From an uncultured Actinomycetes bacterium (lineage in GTDB: Bacteria > Actinomycetota > Acidimicrobiia > Acidimicrobiales > RAAP-2), in NCBI GenBank assembly GCA_903871335.1, contig CAIQGE010000030.1:1-64000 (forward strand): a stretch of DNA of 64,000 bases, in the 5' to 3' direction. The position numbers and the translations under genes are program-made. The notes beneath the pieces are model-generated. The model saw nothing but the letters and a program-made list of their open reading frames with translations. It had not been told where the DNA came from and did no database searches. How positions within the stretch are numbered: position 1 is the stretch's first letter; every line of letters starts with the position of its first letter. Of the stretch, positions 28,954 to 37,490 are shown in pieces.

Positions 28954-29565
28954 TTACGGCGACAGTCGTTGCGTGCGCCATTCGCCGCGCACGCTGACGT
29001 ACACCACGCGATCGTGGAGACGATCCTGCCGATGTTGCCAAAACTCAAAGCGCGCGGGCACGAGTCGGTACCCACCCCATCGCTCCGGCCGTGCGATCGG
29101 ACGTCCCTCGAAGCGCGTCGCGATTTCCTGGGTCCGTGCTTCGAGATCCGCTCGGCTCGGTAGCAGCTGGCTCTGGGCGCTGGCCCAAGCACCAATCTGA
29201 TGACCACGAGGTCGTGAGGCAAAGTACTCGTCACTCGCCTGCTCGCTCATTACGGAGACGCCACCCTCAATGCGAACTTGGCGCCCGAGTGGTTCGCAGT
29301 ACCACAGCAGCGCGGCCCGAGGATTGACGTGAAGATCCCGACCTTTTTGCGAGTCGTAATTCGTATAAAAGCCGAACGACGTTGTATCAACGTGTCGCAA
29401 CAAGACGTACCGTGCGTGCGGCTGACCCTCATCGTCCGCGGTGGCGAGCACAATGGACTGAGGCTCGAACATCTCGGGCGACCCCTCCGACCACCAGGCC
29501 GCGAACTGAACGAAGGGGTCGGGATCCACGTCAGCGACGTCGAGGGGACGCCACCGCTCGCTCAC
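28954..29565 (-). CDS. pdxH: Pyridoxamine 5'-phosphate oxidase
   Basis: An FMN enzyme producing pyridoxal phosphate. The 203-aa product has RYVLLRHVDTTSFGFYTNY, SQKGRDLHVNPRAALLWYC and RQVRIEG in the split barrel. The family signature FEFWQHRQDRLHDR stands near the C-terminus. The GTG start at 29565 overlaps the tsaD stop (GTGA); an in-frame start at 29703 would lie deep inside tsaD. It is the last gene of the long minus-strand series, and its product is the cofactor of alr further up. Confidence 0.95.
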   Translation of the reverse strand: MSERWRPLDVADVDPDPFVQFAAWWSEGSPEMFEPQSIVLATADDEGQPHARYVLLRHVDTTSFGFYTNYDSQKGRDLHVNPRAALLWYCEPLGRQVRIEGGVSVMSEQASDEYFASRPRGHQIGAWASAQSQLLPSRADLEARTQEIATRFEGRPIARPERWGGYRLVPARFEFWQHRQDRLHDRVVYVSVRGEWRTQRLSP

Positions 29566-30569
29566 GACAACGCCGCCAGCGACCAGTTCGGGTCCGCGGA
29601 GAGTGACCACGAACTTGCCCCGTCGGTGCGGAGACGAAAGAGTCCCGCCGCCGCGATCATCGCCGCGTTGTCCGTGCACATCGTCAGACTCGGCAAGTGA
29701 CACTCGAGGTCTCGCTCCTGGGCGAGCGCACTCACCTGAGCGCGCAGCGTGGAATTCGCCGCGACGCCGCCCGCGACCGCGATACCGGCAACCTCGTAGT
29801 CATCAAGGACGCGCCGCGCCTTGCGCAGAAGCTGCTCACACACCGCACGTTGAAAAGAGGCAGCAACGTCCTCAATGGAAACCTCAGGGTGCTTCTCCGT
29901 GGCCCGCACGACTGCGGTCTTGAGACCAGAAAATGAGAGGTCAAAATCCGGACCGGTCATCGACACCGGCAAGGCGAGTCCCTTGTCGTTTCCGTCCTGC
30001 GCCAGTCGATCAATAGCCGGCCCCCCGGGGTAGCCGAGGCCGAGCCAACGAGCCACCTTGTCGTACGCCTCACCGGCCGCGTCGTCAATGGTCTCACCCA
30101 AAATGCGATGAACCCCGGGTGACTCGTGGAGGATCAACATCGAGTGACCACCCGACACCAAGATGGTGAGGACGGGCCAGGCGAGATCGGGTTTCTCGAG
30201 CAGAGGGGCAAAGAGGTGTCCCTCGAGGTGATTGACGCCTACGAACGGCACGCCCCACGCGAAGGCGTACGCCTTCGCCGCGGACAGACCCACCAGAAGT
30301 GACCCGATGAGTCCGGGTCCACTCGTGACCGCAACGCCATCGATCTCGGGTCGCAACGGGTCAAGACCCGCGCGAACGAGCGCGCGTTCCACAACGGGTG
30401 AGATCGTCCGCAGGTGCGCGCGACCTGCCAGCTCGGGCACCACGCCCCCGAAATCACGGTGCTCGTCAATGGAACTCTCGATCACCGAGCTGCGGACGCT
30501 CAGCGTGTCGTCCACGACGGCGGCAGCCGTGTCGTCACAACTCGTTTCGATACCGAGAATGGTGGTCAC
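29562..30569 (-). CDS. tsaD: tRNA N6-threonylcarbamoyladenosine transferase TsaD
   Basis: Transfers the threonylcarbamoyl group to A37 of ANN-decoding tRNAs, with TsaB and TsaE. The 335-aa ASKHA-fold protein has GIETSCDDTAAAVV at the N-terminus, metal-binding His114 and His118 in NHLEGHL, SGGHSM, GEAYDKVARWLGLGYPGG and a C-terminal MCTDNAAMIA. GTG start overlaps the rimI stop (GTGA). All three t6A transfer genes are in this operon; the TsaC/Sua5 partner is not in the window. Confidence 0.97.
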   Translation of the reverse strand: MTTILGIETSCDDTAAAVVDDTLSVRSSVIESSIDEHRDFGGVVPELAGRAHLRTISPVVERALVRAGLDPLRPEIDGVAVTSGPGLIGSLLVGLSAAKAYAFAWGVPFVGVNHLEGHLFAPLLEKPDLAWPVLTILVSGGHSMLILHESPGVHRILGETIDDAAGEAYDKVARWLGLGYPGGPAIDRLAQDGNDKGLALPVSMTGPDFDLSFSGLKTAVVRATEKHPEVSIEDVAASFQRAVCEQLLRKARRVLDDYEVAGIAVAGGVAANSTLRAQVSALAQERDLECHLPSLTMCTDNAAMIAAAGLFRLRTDGASSWSLSADPNWSLAALS

Positions 30570-31057
30570 GAAGAGAGCGTAGAGCCGTCAGCCGACAACG
30601 TGGCGGGGACGTCCGCCCACAGAACCAGGGCGTCCTCACCAATCTTGGCGTAGTAGTTCTTCCTCACGCCCACCGGCGCGAACCCGAAGCGTCGGTACAA
30701 GTCCTGCGCGCGCGTATTCGACACAGCCACTTCCAGCGTCGCGCGCAGAACGCCCCTGGCGCGCGCCACCGGCCACATGTCGTTGAGGAGGGACGTTGCG
30801 ATGCCTCGACCCTCGTGTCCGGGCAAAGTTCCAATGGTGTTGACGTGCAACTCGTCCATCACGAACATGACGCCGAGATACCCCACCACCACTCCCGCTT
30901 CCACCGCCACCGTGTAGCGACGAGTCTCGTGGTTCGTTATTTCGTCCAGCATCATCCGTTTGGTCCACGGCTCAGGGAACTGCGCTTCCTCAATCGTCAG
31001 GAGATCCTTGAGGTCTCGGCGGGACGCTTCTCGAATGACCCAGGGTTGGTGGCTCAC
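30566..31057 (-). CDS. rimI: GNAT acetyltransferase, RimI-like (ribosomal S18 N-acetyltransferase)
   Basis: The 163-aa protein has a full GNAT core: IREASRRDLKDLLTIE, EVAVSNTRAQDLYRRFGF, and the acetyl-CoA loop PGHEGRGIATSLL. Location between tsaB and tsaD is the usual place of rimI. It begins with GTG overlapping the tsaB stop; the open frame extends 74 codons further upstream but that part lies inside tsaB. Confidence 0.9.
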   Translation of the reverse strand: MSHQPWVIREASRRDLKDLLTIEEAQFPEPWTKRMMLDEITNHETRRYTVAVEAGVVVGYLGVMFVMDELHVNTIGTLPGHEGRGIATSLLNDMWPVARARGVLRATLEVAVSNTRAQDLYRRFGFAPVGVRKNYYAKIGEDALVLWADVPATLSADGSTLSS

Positions 31058-31728
31058 GATGGTCGTTGTCGCGTCGTGAAGTTGGCAACCGCGTCGGCCT
31101 CGCGAAGATACAGGGGGCGTAGTTCGCCGGGCGCGCGAACGGCACCGATCGTGAGTGCGGCTTCTAACGAGGGAATGGTGGCGCTGAGCACCTCGACATT
31201 CGGCACCGGGGCGAGGACGTCGGCGTAGCGCGCCGCGCCGTCCCCCACCATCGTCACGGGACGACCACTCGTCCCCCATTCGATGGCGACGTCCAACGCC
31301 GTCGTCACGAGGTGCGTGCTCTCGGCCTCGACGTCATCGGTGAGCGAAAACACCTGCGCGAAGACTTCGCCCCGACGTCCGTCGACCAGGGCCACCAGAT
31401 GACCACGCACACCGCTCCCGTGGGCCCCGTGAGCGAGTAACTCGAGAGACGTCACGCCCACCGCGTCGATACCCAGCGCACTCGCGAGGCCCTGTCCGGT
31501 AGCGAGACCCACGCGAAGACCCGTGAAGAGGCCCGGGCCTCGATCGACCACGACGCGGTCGAGGTCGCGTGGCGTGAGGGAAAACTCTTTCAGTAGCGAC
31601 GCAATCCCGTCGACGAGGACCTCAGTATGACGGCGTTCGTCATCGAGGAGGCGCACCTCGTACTCGCTACCACGAGCCAGACCGATCGCGCACACCGTGG
31701 TCGCAGTTTCGATCGCCAACACGTTCAT
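31054..31728 (-). CDS. tsaB: t6A biosynthesis protein TsaB
   Basis: A 224-aa ASKHA-type scaffold that pairs with TsaD. It has LAIETATTVCAIGLA, RRHTEVLVDGI, and DRGPGLFTGLRVGLATGQGLA, and lacks the TsaD metal histidines as expected. ATGA overlap with tsaE upstream and GTGA with rimI downstream. Confidence 0.94.
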   Translation of the reverse strand: MNVLAIETATTVCAIGLARGSEYEVRLLDDERRHTEVLVDGIASLLKEFSLTPRDLDRVVVDRGPGLFTGLRVGLATGQGLASALGIDAVGVTSLELLAHGAHGSGVRGHLVALVDGRRGEVFAQVFSLTDDVEAESTHLVTTALDVAIEWGTSGRPVTMVGDGAARYADVLAPVPNVEVLSATIPSLEAALTIGAVRAPGELRPLYLREADAVANFTTRQRPS

Positions 31729-32201
31729 GTCGAGCTCCAGGCGTCCAGGGCTTCACGACGATCTTCCTTCGTCGTCGTCGCCGTGATGATGCGGACGTCG
31801 TCGTCGTCCACGGCAATGGACAGACGTAGGACGTCATCGCCAAAGACCGATGCAGCGAGTTCTCCCCACTCCACGAGCGCCACTCCTCGTTCTTCTACCA
31901 ACTCACCCAGGGCGAGATCGACGACCTCGTCGAGATGATGAATTCGGTAGACGTCCGCGTGATGCAAGGTCGAAATGGTGGGATGACCGTGGCAGGCGTG
32001 CTGACGAACGACGGTGAAAGTGGGGCTCGTCACTCTCTCGGTGACCCCGAGACCGCGAGCGACGCCCTGCACAAATGTGGTCTTGCCCGCTCCCAAGGGG
32101 CCTTCGAGTAGCACGATGTCCCCCGCGCGTACGACGGTCGAGAAATCCTCGCCCGCCCGCTGGGCCTGCTCACTGGTGGCGGCTCGGCGACGCCACGTCA
32201 C
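31725..32201 (-). CDS. tsaE: t6A biosynthesis ATPase TsaE
   Basis: A small P-loop ATPase (158 aa) that regulates the TsaB-TsaD complex. Walker [15 protein letters not shown] lies near residues 33-46, followed by [10 protein letters not shown] and the HADVYRI and LVEWGE motifs typical of TsaE. GTG start overlapping the preceding glycosylase stop. Confidence 0.94.
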   Translation of the reverse strand: MTWRRRAATSEQAQRAGEDFSTVVRAGDIVLLEGPLGAGKTTFVQGVARGLGVTERVTSPTFTVVRQHACHGHPTISTLHHADVYRIHHLDEVVDLALGELVEERGVALVEWGELAASVFGDDVLRLSIAVDDDDVRIITATTTKEDRREALDAWSST

Positions 32202-32749
32202 GCGCGCTCCTTCATCAGCCTGGCCACCACGTCGAGGTCCTCGCGCATCACGGCTACCACGCTATTGCCCCCGCGCAGGGCCGCAGCCGGGTGATACGTC
32301 GGAACGATCACGTGACCGTGAATCGCCACGGGATTGCCGTGTGACCCACTCATCGGCTCGCGGTGGCCCACCACGGTCTGCGTGGCGGTGTTGCCGAGAG
32401 TGAGAACAATCGAGGCACGAAAGTAGGACAGTTGCTGCTCCCACCACGGTCGACACGACTCGATTTCGCTTTTCGTGGGTGTCCGGTTCTTCGGTGGTCG
32501 ACACTTGACGACGTTCGTGATGAAGCAATCCTCACGCGTCACGCCAATCTCGGCGAGTAATTCAAAGAGCAATCGACCACTGCGCCCGCGAAACGGTTCA
32601 CCGCCCTCGTCCTCTGTTCGCCCGGGGGCCTCACCGAGGATGATCAGTCGTGCGCTCTCGTCGCCCGTGCCCACCACGACCTGCGTGCGCTGCTCGCACA
32701 GACGGCACGCGGTGCACGCGCGCATGCGAGCGAGAAACACCGGCTTCAT
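32198..32749 (-). CDS. Uracil-DNA glycosylase, family 4 (Fe-S)
   Basis: The 183-aa product has the 4Fe-4S cysteines CTACRLC near the N-terminus and [17 protein letters not shown] centrally. It has the uracil-binding [15 protein letters not shown]...[13 protein letters not shown] and the late TYHPAA motif. It excises uracil from DNA. ATG at 32749 overlaps the alr stop (ATGA); a frame start at 32830 lies inside alr. Repair gene embedded in the translation/cell-wall run. Confidence 0.9.
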   Translation of the reverse strand: MKPVFLARMRACTACRLCEQRTQVVVGTGDESARLIILGEAPGRTEDEGGEPFRGRSGRLLFELLAEIGVTREDCFITNVVKCRPPKNRTPTKSEIESCRPWWEQQLSYFRASIVLTLGNTATQTVVGHREPMSGSHGNPVAIHGHVIVPTYHPAAALRGGNSVVAVMREDLDVVARLMKERA

Positions 32750-33900
32750 TCGTCGACGACAACGCGAGGCACGCGAGCGCCAATGCCGCACAGGATCTCC
32801 CACGTAATGGTCGAACTCCAGCGGGCCCACATTTCCGCGGTGATGACGTCGTTGCCCTGTCGACCAAGGAGGACCACTTCGTCACCCACGTTCACCGCAC
32901 TGTCATCGCAATCAATCACCAGTTGATCCATCGTGACCGTGCCCGCCAACGGGTGACGTCGCCCATTGATGAGAACCTCCGCCCCGGCGTCAAAAAGTCG
33001 ACGGGGATACCCGTCGGCATACCCGAAAGGCACCGTCGCCACCGTGGCGTCGGCCGGCAGTGGACGCCGGCGACCGTAGCTCGGACGCTCACCCGCGGAG
33101 AGGTGCCGCACGGCCGTCACGCGAGCGTGCAGCGACAGCGCGGGCCGCAGCGCGAGACCGTGGACGTCGAGCACCGCCTGCAGCGACGGGTCAGGCAGAT
33201 GACCATACAGCGCGAGTCCGACGCGTGACATGGAGCGACGGGCCGCGGGAATACCTAAGGCCGCGGCCGAATTAGCCGTGTGCAGCACGGGTGGCGTGAC
33301 GCCTCGGGCTGCGGCGCGAGCAACCACCTCATCGAATCGGGACATCTGCAGAGCACAGAATTCGCGGTCGGCAGCGTCCGACGAATCAGCCGCCGCGAAG
33401 TGGGTGTACATCCCCTCGATGACGATGGAGGGCACCGACGTGAGCACGTCGAGCACGTCGTCCAGTTCGCGAGGCGCGATGCCCATGCGGTGCATCCCCG
33501 TGTCCACTTTGATGTGGACTCGATTGCGGCCGCCGAGGTGTCGAGCGGCGTCTTTGATCGCGTGGGCGCCGTCGAGGGATCCCACGGTCAACGTCAGCGA
33601 CTCTTCCAAGGCATCGCGCACCGTGTCCGCGGGAACTTCGGACAACAGCAGGATGGGATCCGTCAGGTTCGCCGCCCGTAGTTCGACACCTTCGTCCACT
33701 ATGGCAACCGCCAGACCGGCGGCCCCAGCCTCACTCAGCGTCTGGGCCGCGACGACGGCTCCGTGCCCGTACCCGTTGGCCTTGACCACGGCGCACACGA
33801 CACTGCTGCCGAGCACCGTCCGTAGCACCGACAAGTTATGCCGAAGGGCGCCGCGCGAAATCTGCGCCCAGGCGGGCCGCCGGACTCCTTCAACCGGCAC
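32746..33900 (-). CDS. alr: Alanine racemase
   Basis: PLP enzyme making D-alanine for peptidoglycan, 384 aa. The cofactor Lys40 is in VVKANGYGHG. HIKVDTGMHRMG and the C-terminal catalytic-Tyr region SYGRRRPLPADATVA...PFGYADGYPR are present, as is the GTVTMDQLVIDC stretch. GTG start overlapping nnrD by 11 bases. PLP supply gene pdxH is in the same run. Confidence 0.95.
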   Translation of the reverse strand: MPVEGVRRPAWAQISRGALRHNLSVLRTVLGSSVVCAVVKANGYGHGAVVAAQTLSEAGAAGLAVAIVDEGVELRAANLTDPILLLSEVPADTVRDALEESLTLTVGSLDGAHAIKDAARHLGGRNRVHIKVDTGMHRMGIAPRELDDVLDVLTSVPSIVIEGMYTHFAAADSSDAADREFCALQMSRFDEVVARAAARGVTPPVLHTANSAAALGIPAARRSMSRVGLALYGHLPDPSLQAVLDVHGLALRPALSLHARVTAVRHLSAGERPSYGRRRPLPADATVATVPFGYADGYPRRLFDAGAEVLINGRRHPLAGTVTMDQLVIDCDDSAVNVGDEVVLLGRQGNDVITAEMWARWSSTITWEILCGIGARVPRVVVDE

Positions 33901-35257
33901 GAGTCATCTCCCCGAGAATGTCCGCGACGGTGTCGACGAGTTGGTGGGCCGCTCCGTATACCGGGAGTCGCGCGCCCGCGAGGCCGTGGAGGTGGGCGGC
34001 GAGGGAGGCGGCGGCGACCGGAGCGTGTCCGCGCGCGAGGGCTCCGGCGATCATGCCCGCGAGCACGTCGCCGGTTCCGGCGGTCGCCAGTGCGGGCGTG
34101 CCCGCTCGCACGACACGCACGTCCCCTTCGGGATTGGCCACGATGGTGGTCGGACCTTTGAGAAGGACGACGCAATGCGTGTCACGAGCGAGCGAACGCG
34201 CGGCTTCGAGACGATCTTCGCCCGGTTCACGGCCGTAGAGAACGGTGTACTCACCGTCGTGTGGCGTCAGGACAATGGGCGCGTCGCTGTAGCGACGATT
34301 CGCGAGCCAAGGCACATCGACGGCGTGCAGACCGTCGGCGTCGAGCACGACCGGAACGCGGGCGCGCTCAATGAGCGCGCGCACCTGTCGGCGGACTTCC
34401 GGATCGCGACCGAGTCCCGGACCGATCACCAGAGCGTGGAGTCGAGTCGAGACCGACACGGAGAGTTCGGCGAGCTCCTCGACCGTGGCTTCCACCACGA
34501 CCGCCTCACTCGGCAGACTCGACAAGCGACTGGCCTTCACGCCGGGAACACATACCCGAACCATCGATGCCCCGGTCGATAGTGCCCCGTGGGTGGCGAG
34601 CGACGCCGCTCCCGGCATAGTGGCCGAACCCGCGACGAGGAGCACGGCGTGGCGCCACTTGTGATCGTCTCGATGTTGACGCACGAAAAACGCGAGGTCG
34701 CTCGTCTCAACCACACCACTGCGCGACCCGTCCACAATGTCCAAACCGGCGAAGCGTAGGTCGCCAACGAATTCAATGGCCGGACCAATCAGATGACCGG
34801 GCTTGACGGCTCCGAGAGCCAACGTCACGTCCGCCACCATCGGTCGACCCATGACGTCGCCCGAATCCGCCTCGACGCCGCTCGGCACGTCCACGGCCAA
34901 CACCAGGGTGTGATCGTCGACGTCGGGCGCGTAGTAGGCGCGCGAACAACCAAGACCGTAGGCGGCATCAATCACGAGGTCGTACCCCACGAGACGAGCG
35001 GGGGCGTTCGTCGCATCGATCACGCGCACGTGGGCACCTCGCGAACGCAACCACTCCGCGGCGACGCGACCATCGGCGCCGTTGAGCCCGGGACCGGCCA
35101 CGACGGCGACGCGCTGACCGTAGAGAGTTCCGAGCATCGAGGCGGCCGTCAAACCAACGGCGTATCCCGCTCGCGTCACCAATGCGTCCTGACCCACGCG
35201 CGCCACCGCGGCGCCGTCAGCGGCGCGCATCTCGTCGGCACTGAGTAATGGAATCAT
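33890..35257 (-). CDS. nnrED: Bifunctional NAD(P)H-hydrate epimerase / ADP-dependent NAD(P)H-hydrate dehydratase
   Basis: Repairs damaged (hydrated) NAD(P)H. The 455-aa fusion has the epimerase (YjeF N-type) first, with AGPGLNGADGRVAAEWL and DVPSGVEADSG. The dehydratase (YjeF C-type, ribokinase fold) follows, with GSATMPGAASLA, VIGPGLG, VVLDADGL, LTPHDGEY and GTGDVLAGMIAG. Start at ATG 35257 overlapping the acpS stop; the earlier frame start at 35335 lies in acpS. The epimerase loop usually reads GxGNNGxDG; here the second Asn of the pair is preceded by Leu (GLNGADG). Confidence 0.92.
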   Translation of the reverse strand: MIPLLSADEMRAADGAAVARVGQDALVTRAGYAVGLTAASMLGTLYGQRVAVVAGPGLNGADGRVAAEWLRSRGAHVRVIDATNAPARLVGYDLVIDAAYGLGCSRAYYAPDVDDHTLVLAVDVPSGVEADSGDVMGRPMVADVTLALGAVKPGHLIGPAIEFVGDLRFAGLDIVDGSRSGVVETSDLAFFVRQHRDDHKWRHAVLLVAGSATMPGAASLATHGALSTGASMVRVCVPGVKASRLSSLPSEAVVVEATVEELAELSVSVSTRLHALVIGPGLGRDPEVRRQVRALIERARVPVVLDADGLHAVDVPWLANRRYSDAPIVLTPHDGEYTVLYGREPGEDRLEAARSLARDTHCVVLLKGPTTIVANPEGDVRVVRAGTPALATAGTGDVLAGMIAGALARGHAPVAAASLAAHLHGLAGARLPVYGAAHQLVDTVADILGEMTRAG

Positions 35258-35622
35258 GAGGCAGATCCCACAACCACGGCGCCCGCCGCCACGTCGGTGT
35301 GTGTGAGGGAGAGATGCCAGGTCTCGACGCCGCATCGTCGAGCGAGCTCGTCAGCGCTGCGCTGAACGCGCACGACCGGTGCGCCCGAGGGAGTCTTCAG
35401 AATCTCGATGTCGCGCCAACGCGCTGCCCCGATACCGGCGCCGCACACTTTCAGCACCGCTTCTTTCGCCGCGAAGCGCGCCGCTAGACGCTCAGAACGC
35501 CCCGAACACTCGGCGAGTTCGTCTTCGGTGAATAGTCGCGTGAGTAGCGCGGGGCGGCGAGAAATGATTTGGTCGAAACGTTCCACGTCGACCAAATCGA
35601 TACCGACGCCGACGGTGGTCAT
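35254..35622 (-). CDS. acpS: Holo-[acyl-carrier-protein] synthase
   Basis: Transfers 4'-phosphopantetheine to acyl carrier protein. The 122-aa protein has VGIDLVDVERF near the N-terminus, with the metal-binding Asp9, and RFAAKEAVLK with the second metal Glu. HLSLTHTDVAAGAVV is near the end. ATGA overlap with glmS. Confidence 0.94.
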   Translation of the reverse strand: MTTVGVGIDLVDVERFDQIISRRPALLTRLFTEDELAECSGRSERLAARFAAKEAVLKVCGAGIGAARWRDIEILKTPSGAPVVRVQRSADELARRCGVETWHLSLTHTDVAAGAVVVGSAS

Positions 35623-37457
35623 TCGACGGTGACGGTCTTCGCCAGATTGCGAGGACGATCCACATTGAGTCCTCGCGCCTGGGCCAGGTGATACGCGAAT
35701 TGTTGCAGCGCCACCATGTCGAGGAGAGGTGACAACAGACTCACCGTCACCGGCACCCACAGGACGTAGTCCGCCACCGCGGCGACGTCCTGATTGTTTT
35801 CGTGCGCGACCGCGATCACGGTGGCCCCTCGTGACTTCACCTCGGCCAAGTTCGCGAACAACTTCTCCTTGAGTTCCTCGTTGGTGATCATGGCGATCAC
35901 GACCACTCCGGGCTCAATCAACGCGAGCGGTCCGTGTTTCAGTTCGCCGGCCGGATACCCCTCCGCGTGTACGTAGGTAATTTCCTTCAACTTGAGTGCA
36001 CCCTCGAGGGCCGTCGGGTAGCCGACGTTGCGTCCGAGGAAGAAGAAATCCCGAGTGTCCTTCACCTCTTCGACGACGCGAGCCACCGCGGCATCACTCG
36101 CCAGCACGTGTTCGACGAGCGCGGGAATTTCGTGCAAGCGTTCGAGCAGGCTCTCGATGTCGGCCGCGGAGAGTGTGCCGCGCAGTTGCGCGAGGCGGAG
36201 GGCCAACATTTCGAGCGCGACGATCTGGGCGAGCACGGTCTTGGTTGCCACCACGCAGATCTCAAGACCCGCTCGTGTGTAGAGCACGGCGTCGGCTTCG
36301 CGAGCCATCGATGAGTCGACGATATTCGTGATCGCCACCACCATTGCGCCCCGACTCTTGGCCTCACGCAGCGCGGTGATCGTGTCGATCGTTTCACCAC
36401 TCTGCGACACGCCGATCACCAGAGATGTACCGTCCACGATGGGGTCGCGGTAGCGGAATTCACTCGCGATGTCGACTTCCACGGCCACGCGCGCCCAGCG
36501 TTCAATCGCGTATTTCGCGACCATGGCGGTGTGATAGCTCGACCCACACGCGACGAGGGTCACCTTTTCGACGTGTCGGAGACGATCGTCCTCGATGCGC
36601 AGTTCGTCAAAGATGATGTCGCCGTCGCGCACACGATCGAGCAACGTGGCGGTGATGGCCCCGGGCTGTTCGTGCATCTCTTTTTCCATGAAGGTGTCGA
36701 AGCCACCCTTCTGCGCGGCTTCCAAGTCCCAGTTCACGACGAGTTCATTCAAGGTCGAGGGTGCGCCCGTCAGATCGGTGACGTGGAAGCCCTGAGGTGT
36801 CAGGACACAGACCTGGTCATCGTCGACCACGTAGAAACGCTCGGCGCGGTCCAAGATCGCCGGCACGTCACTGGCGAGGTAAGTGCAATGAGCGGCGGTG
36901 CCCACGATGAGTGGTGACACTCGTCGTGCCGCAACGATGACGTTGGGTTCTTCAATGTCGAGAACGGCAATTGCGAATGCCCCGCGCACTTCGTTCAAGG
37001 TCGCGCGCACGGACTCTTCAAGATTCAGACCTTCGCGACGGAACTCCTCAATACGGTGCGCCAGAACTTCGGTGTCGGTGACCGAGGTGAAGACGTGTCC
37101 GCGGGCCGTGAGGGCTTCGGCCAACTCGGCGTGATTCTCGATGATGCCATTGTGAATGAGAGCGAGGCCCCCCGAACAGTCCGTGTGCGGGTGCGCATTG
37201 TGCTCGCCGGGCGCCCCGTGGGTCGCCCACCTCGTGTGCCCGATGCCGGCACTGGCGTCCCGCGGCGCGCTCTCGCACAGATCAATGAGGGCGCTCACTG
37301 ATTCGGTGCCCGAGGCCGACCGCGCTCGCCAGAGATGGGCGGCGTCCTGCAGGGCCACGCCCGCGGAGTCGTACCCGCGGTATTCGAGACGTTCTAAGCC
37401 CTCGAGGAGGATGGGAAGAGCGTCGGAGGAGCCGACAACGCCAATGATGCCGCACAT
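35619..37457 (-). CDS. glmS: Glutamine-fructose-6-phosphate aminotransferase (isomerizing)
   Basis: Makes glucosamine-6-phosphate, first step to UDP-GlcNAc. The 612-aa product has the N-terminal nucleophile Cys2 (MCGIIGVVG), GHTRWATHG, two SIS sugar isomerase domains (GVSQSGETIDTI and FLGRNVGYPTALEGALKLKE), and the usual C-terminal ending PRNLAKTVTVE. It lies directly after glmM, which uses its product. No glmS ribozyme-like sequence could be fitted in the 33-base gap upstream. Confidence 0.97.
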   Translation of the reverse strand: MCGIIGVVGSSDALPILLEGLERLEYRGYDSAGVALQDAAHLWRARSASGTESVSALIDLCESAPRDASAGIGHTRWATHGAPGEHNAHPHTDCSGGLALIHNGIIENHAELAEALTARGHVFTSVTDTEVLAHRIEEFRREGLNLEESVRATLNEVRGAFAIAVLDIEEPNVIVAARRVSPLIVGTAAHCTYLASDVPAILDRAERFYVVDDDQVCVLTPQGFHVTDLTGAPSTLNELVVNWDLEAAQKGGFDTFMEKEMHEQPGAITATLLDRVRDGDIIFDELRIEDDRLRHVEKVTLVACGSSYHTAMVAKYAIERWARVAVEVDIASEFRYRDPIVDGTSLVIGVSQSGETIDTITALREAKSRGAMVVAITNIVDSSMAREADAVLYTRAGLEICVVATKTVLAQIVALEMLALRLAQLRGTLSAADIESLLERLHEIPALVEHVLASDAAVARVVEEVKDTRDFFFLGRNVGYPTALEGALKLKEITYVHAEGYPAGELKHGPLALIEPGVVVIAMITNEELKEKLFANLAEVKSRGATVIAVAHENNQDVAAVADYVLWVPVTVSLLSPLLDMVALQQFAYHLAQARGLNVDRPRNLAKTVTVE

Positions 37458-37490
37458 GGGGCCAAGTCTAGGGGGCTCACTCGTTCGTCA

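Noticed and set aside
33230-34582. Plus-strand open frame of 450 codons opposite alr and nnrED
   Set aside because: Spans two unrelated reverse-strand genes; Ser/Arg-rich shadow sequence.
37458-37490. glmS ribozyme upstream of glmS
   Set aside because: The gap from glmM is only 33 bases and shows no ribozyme-like core.
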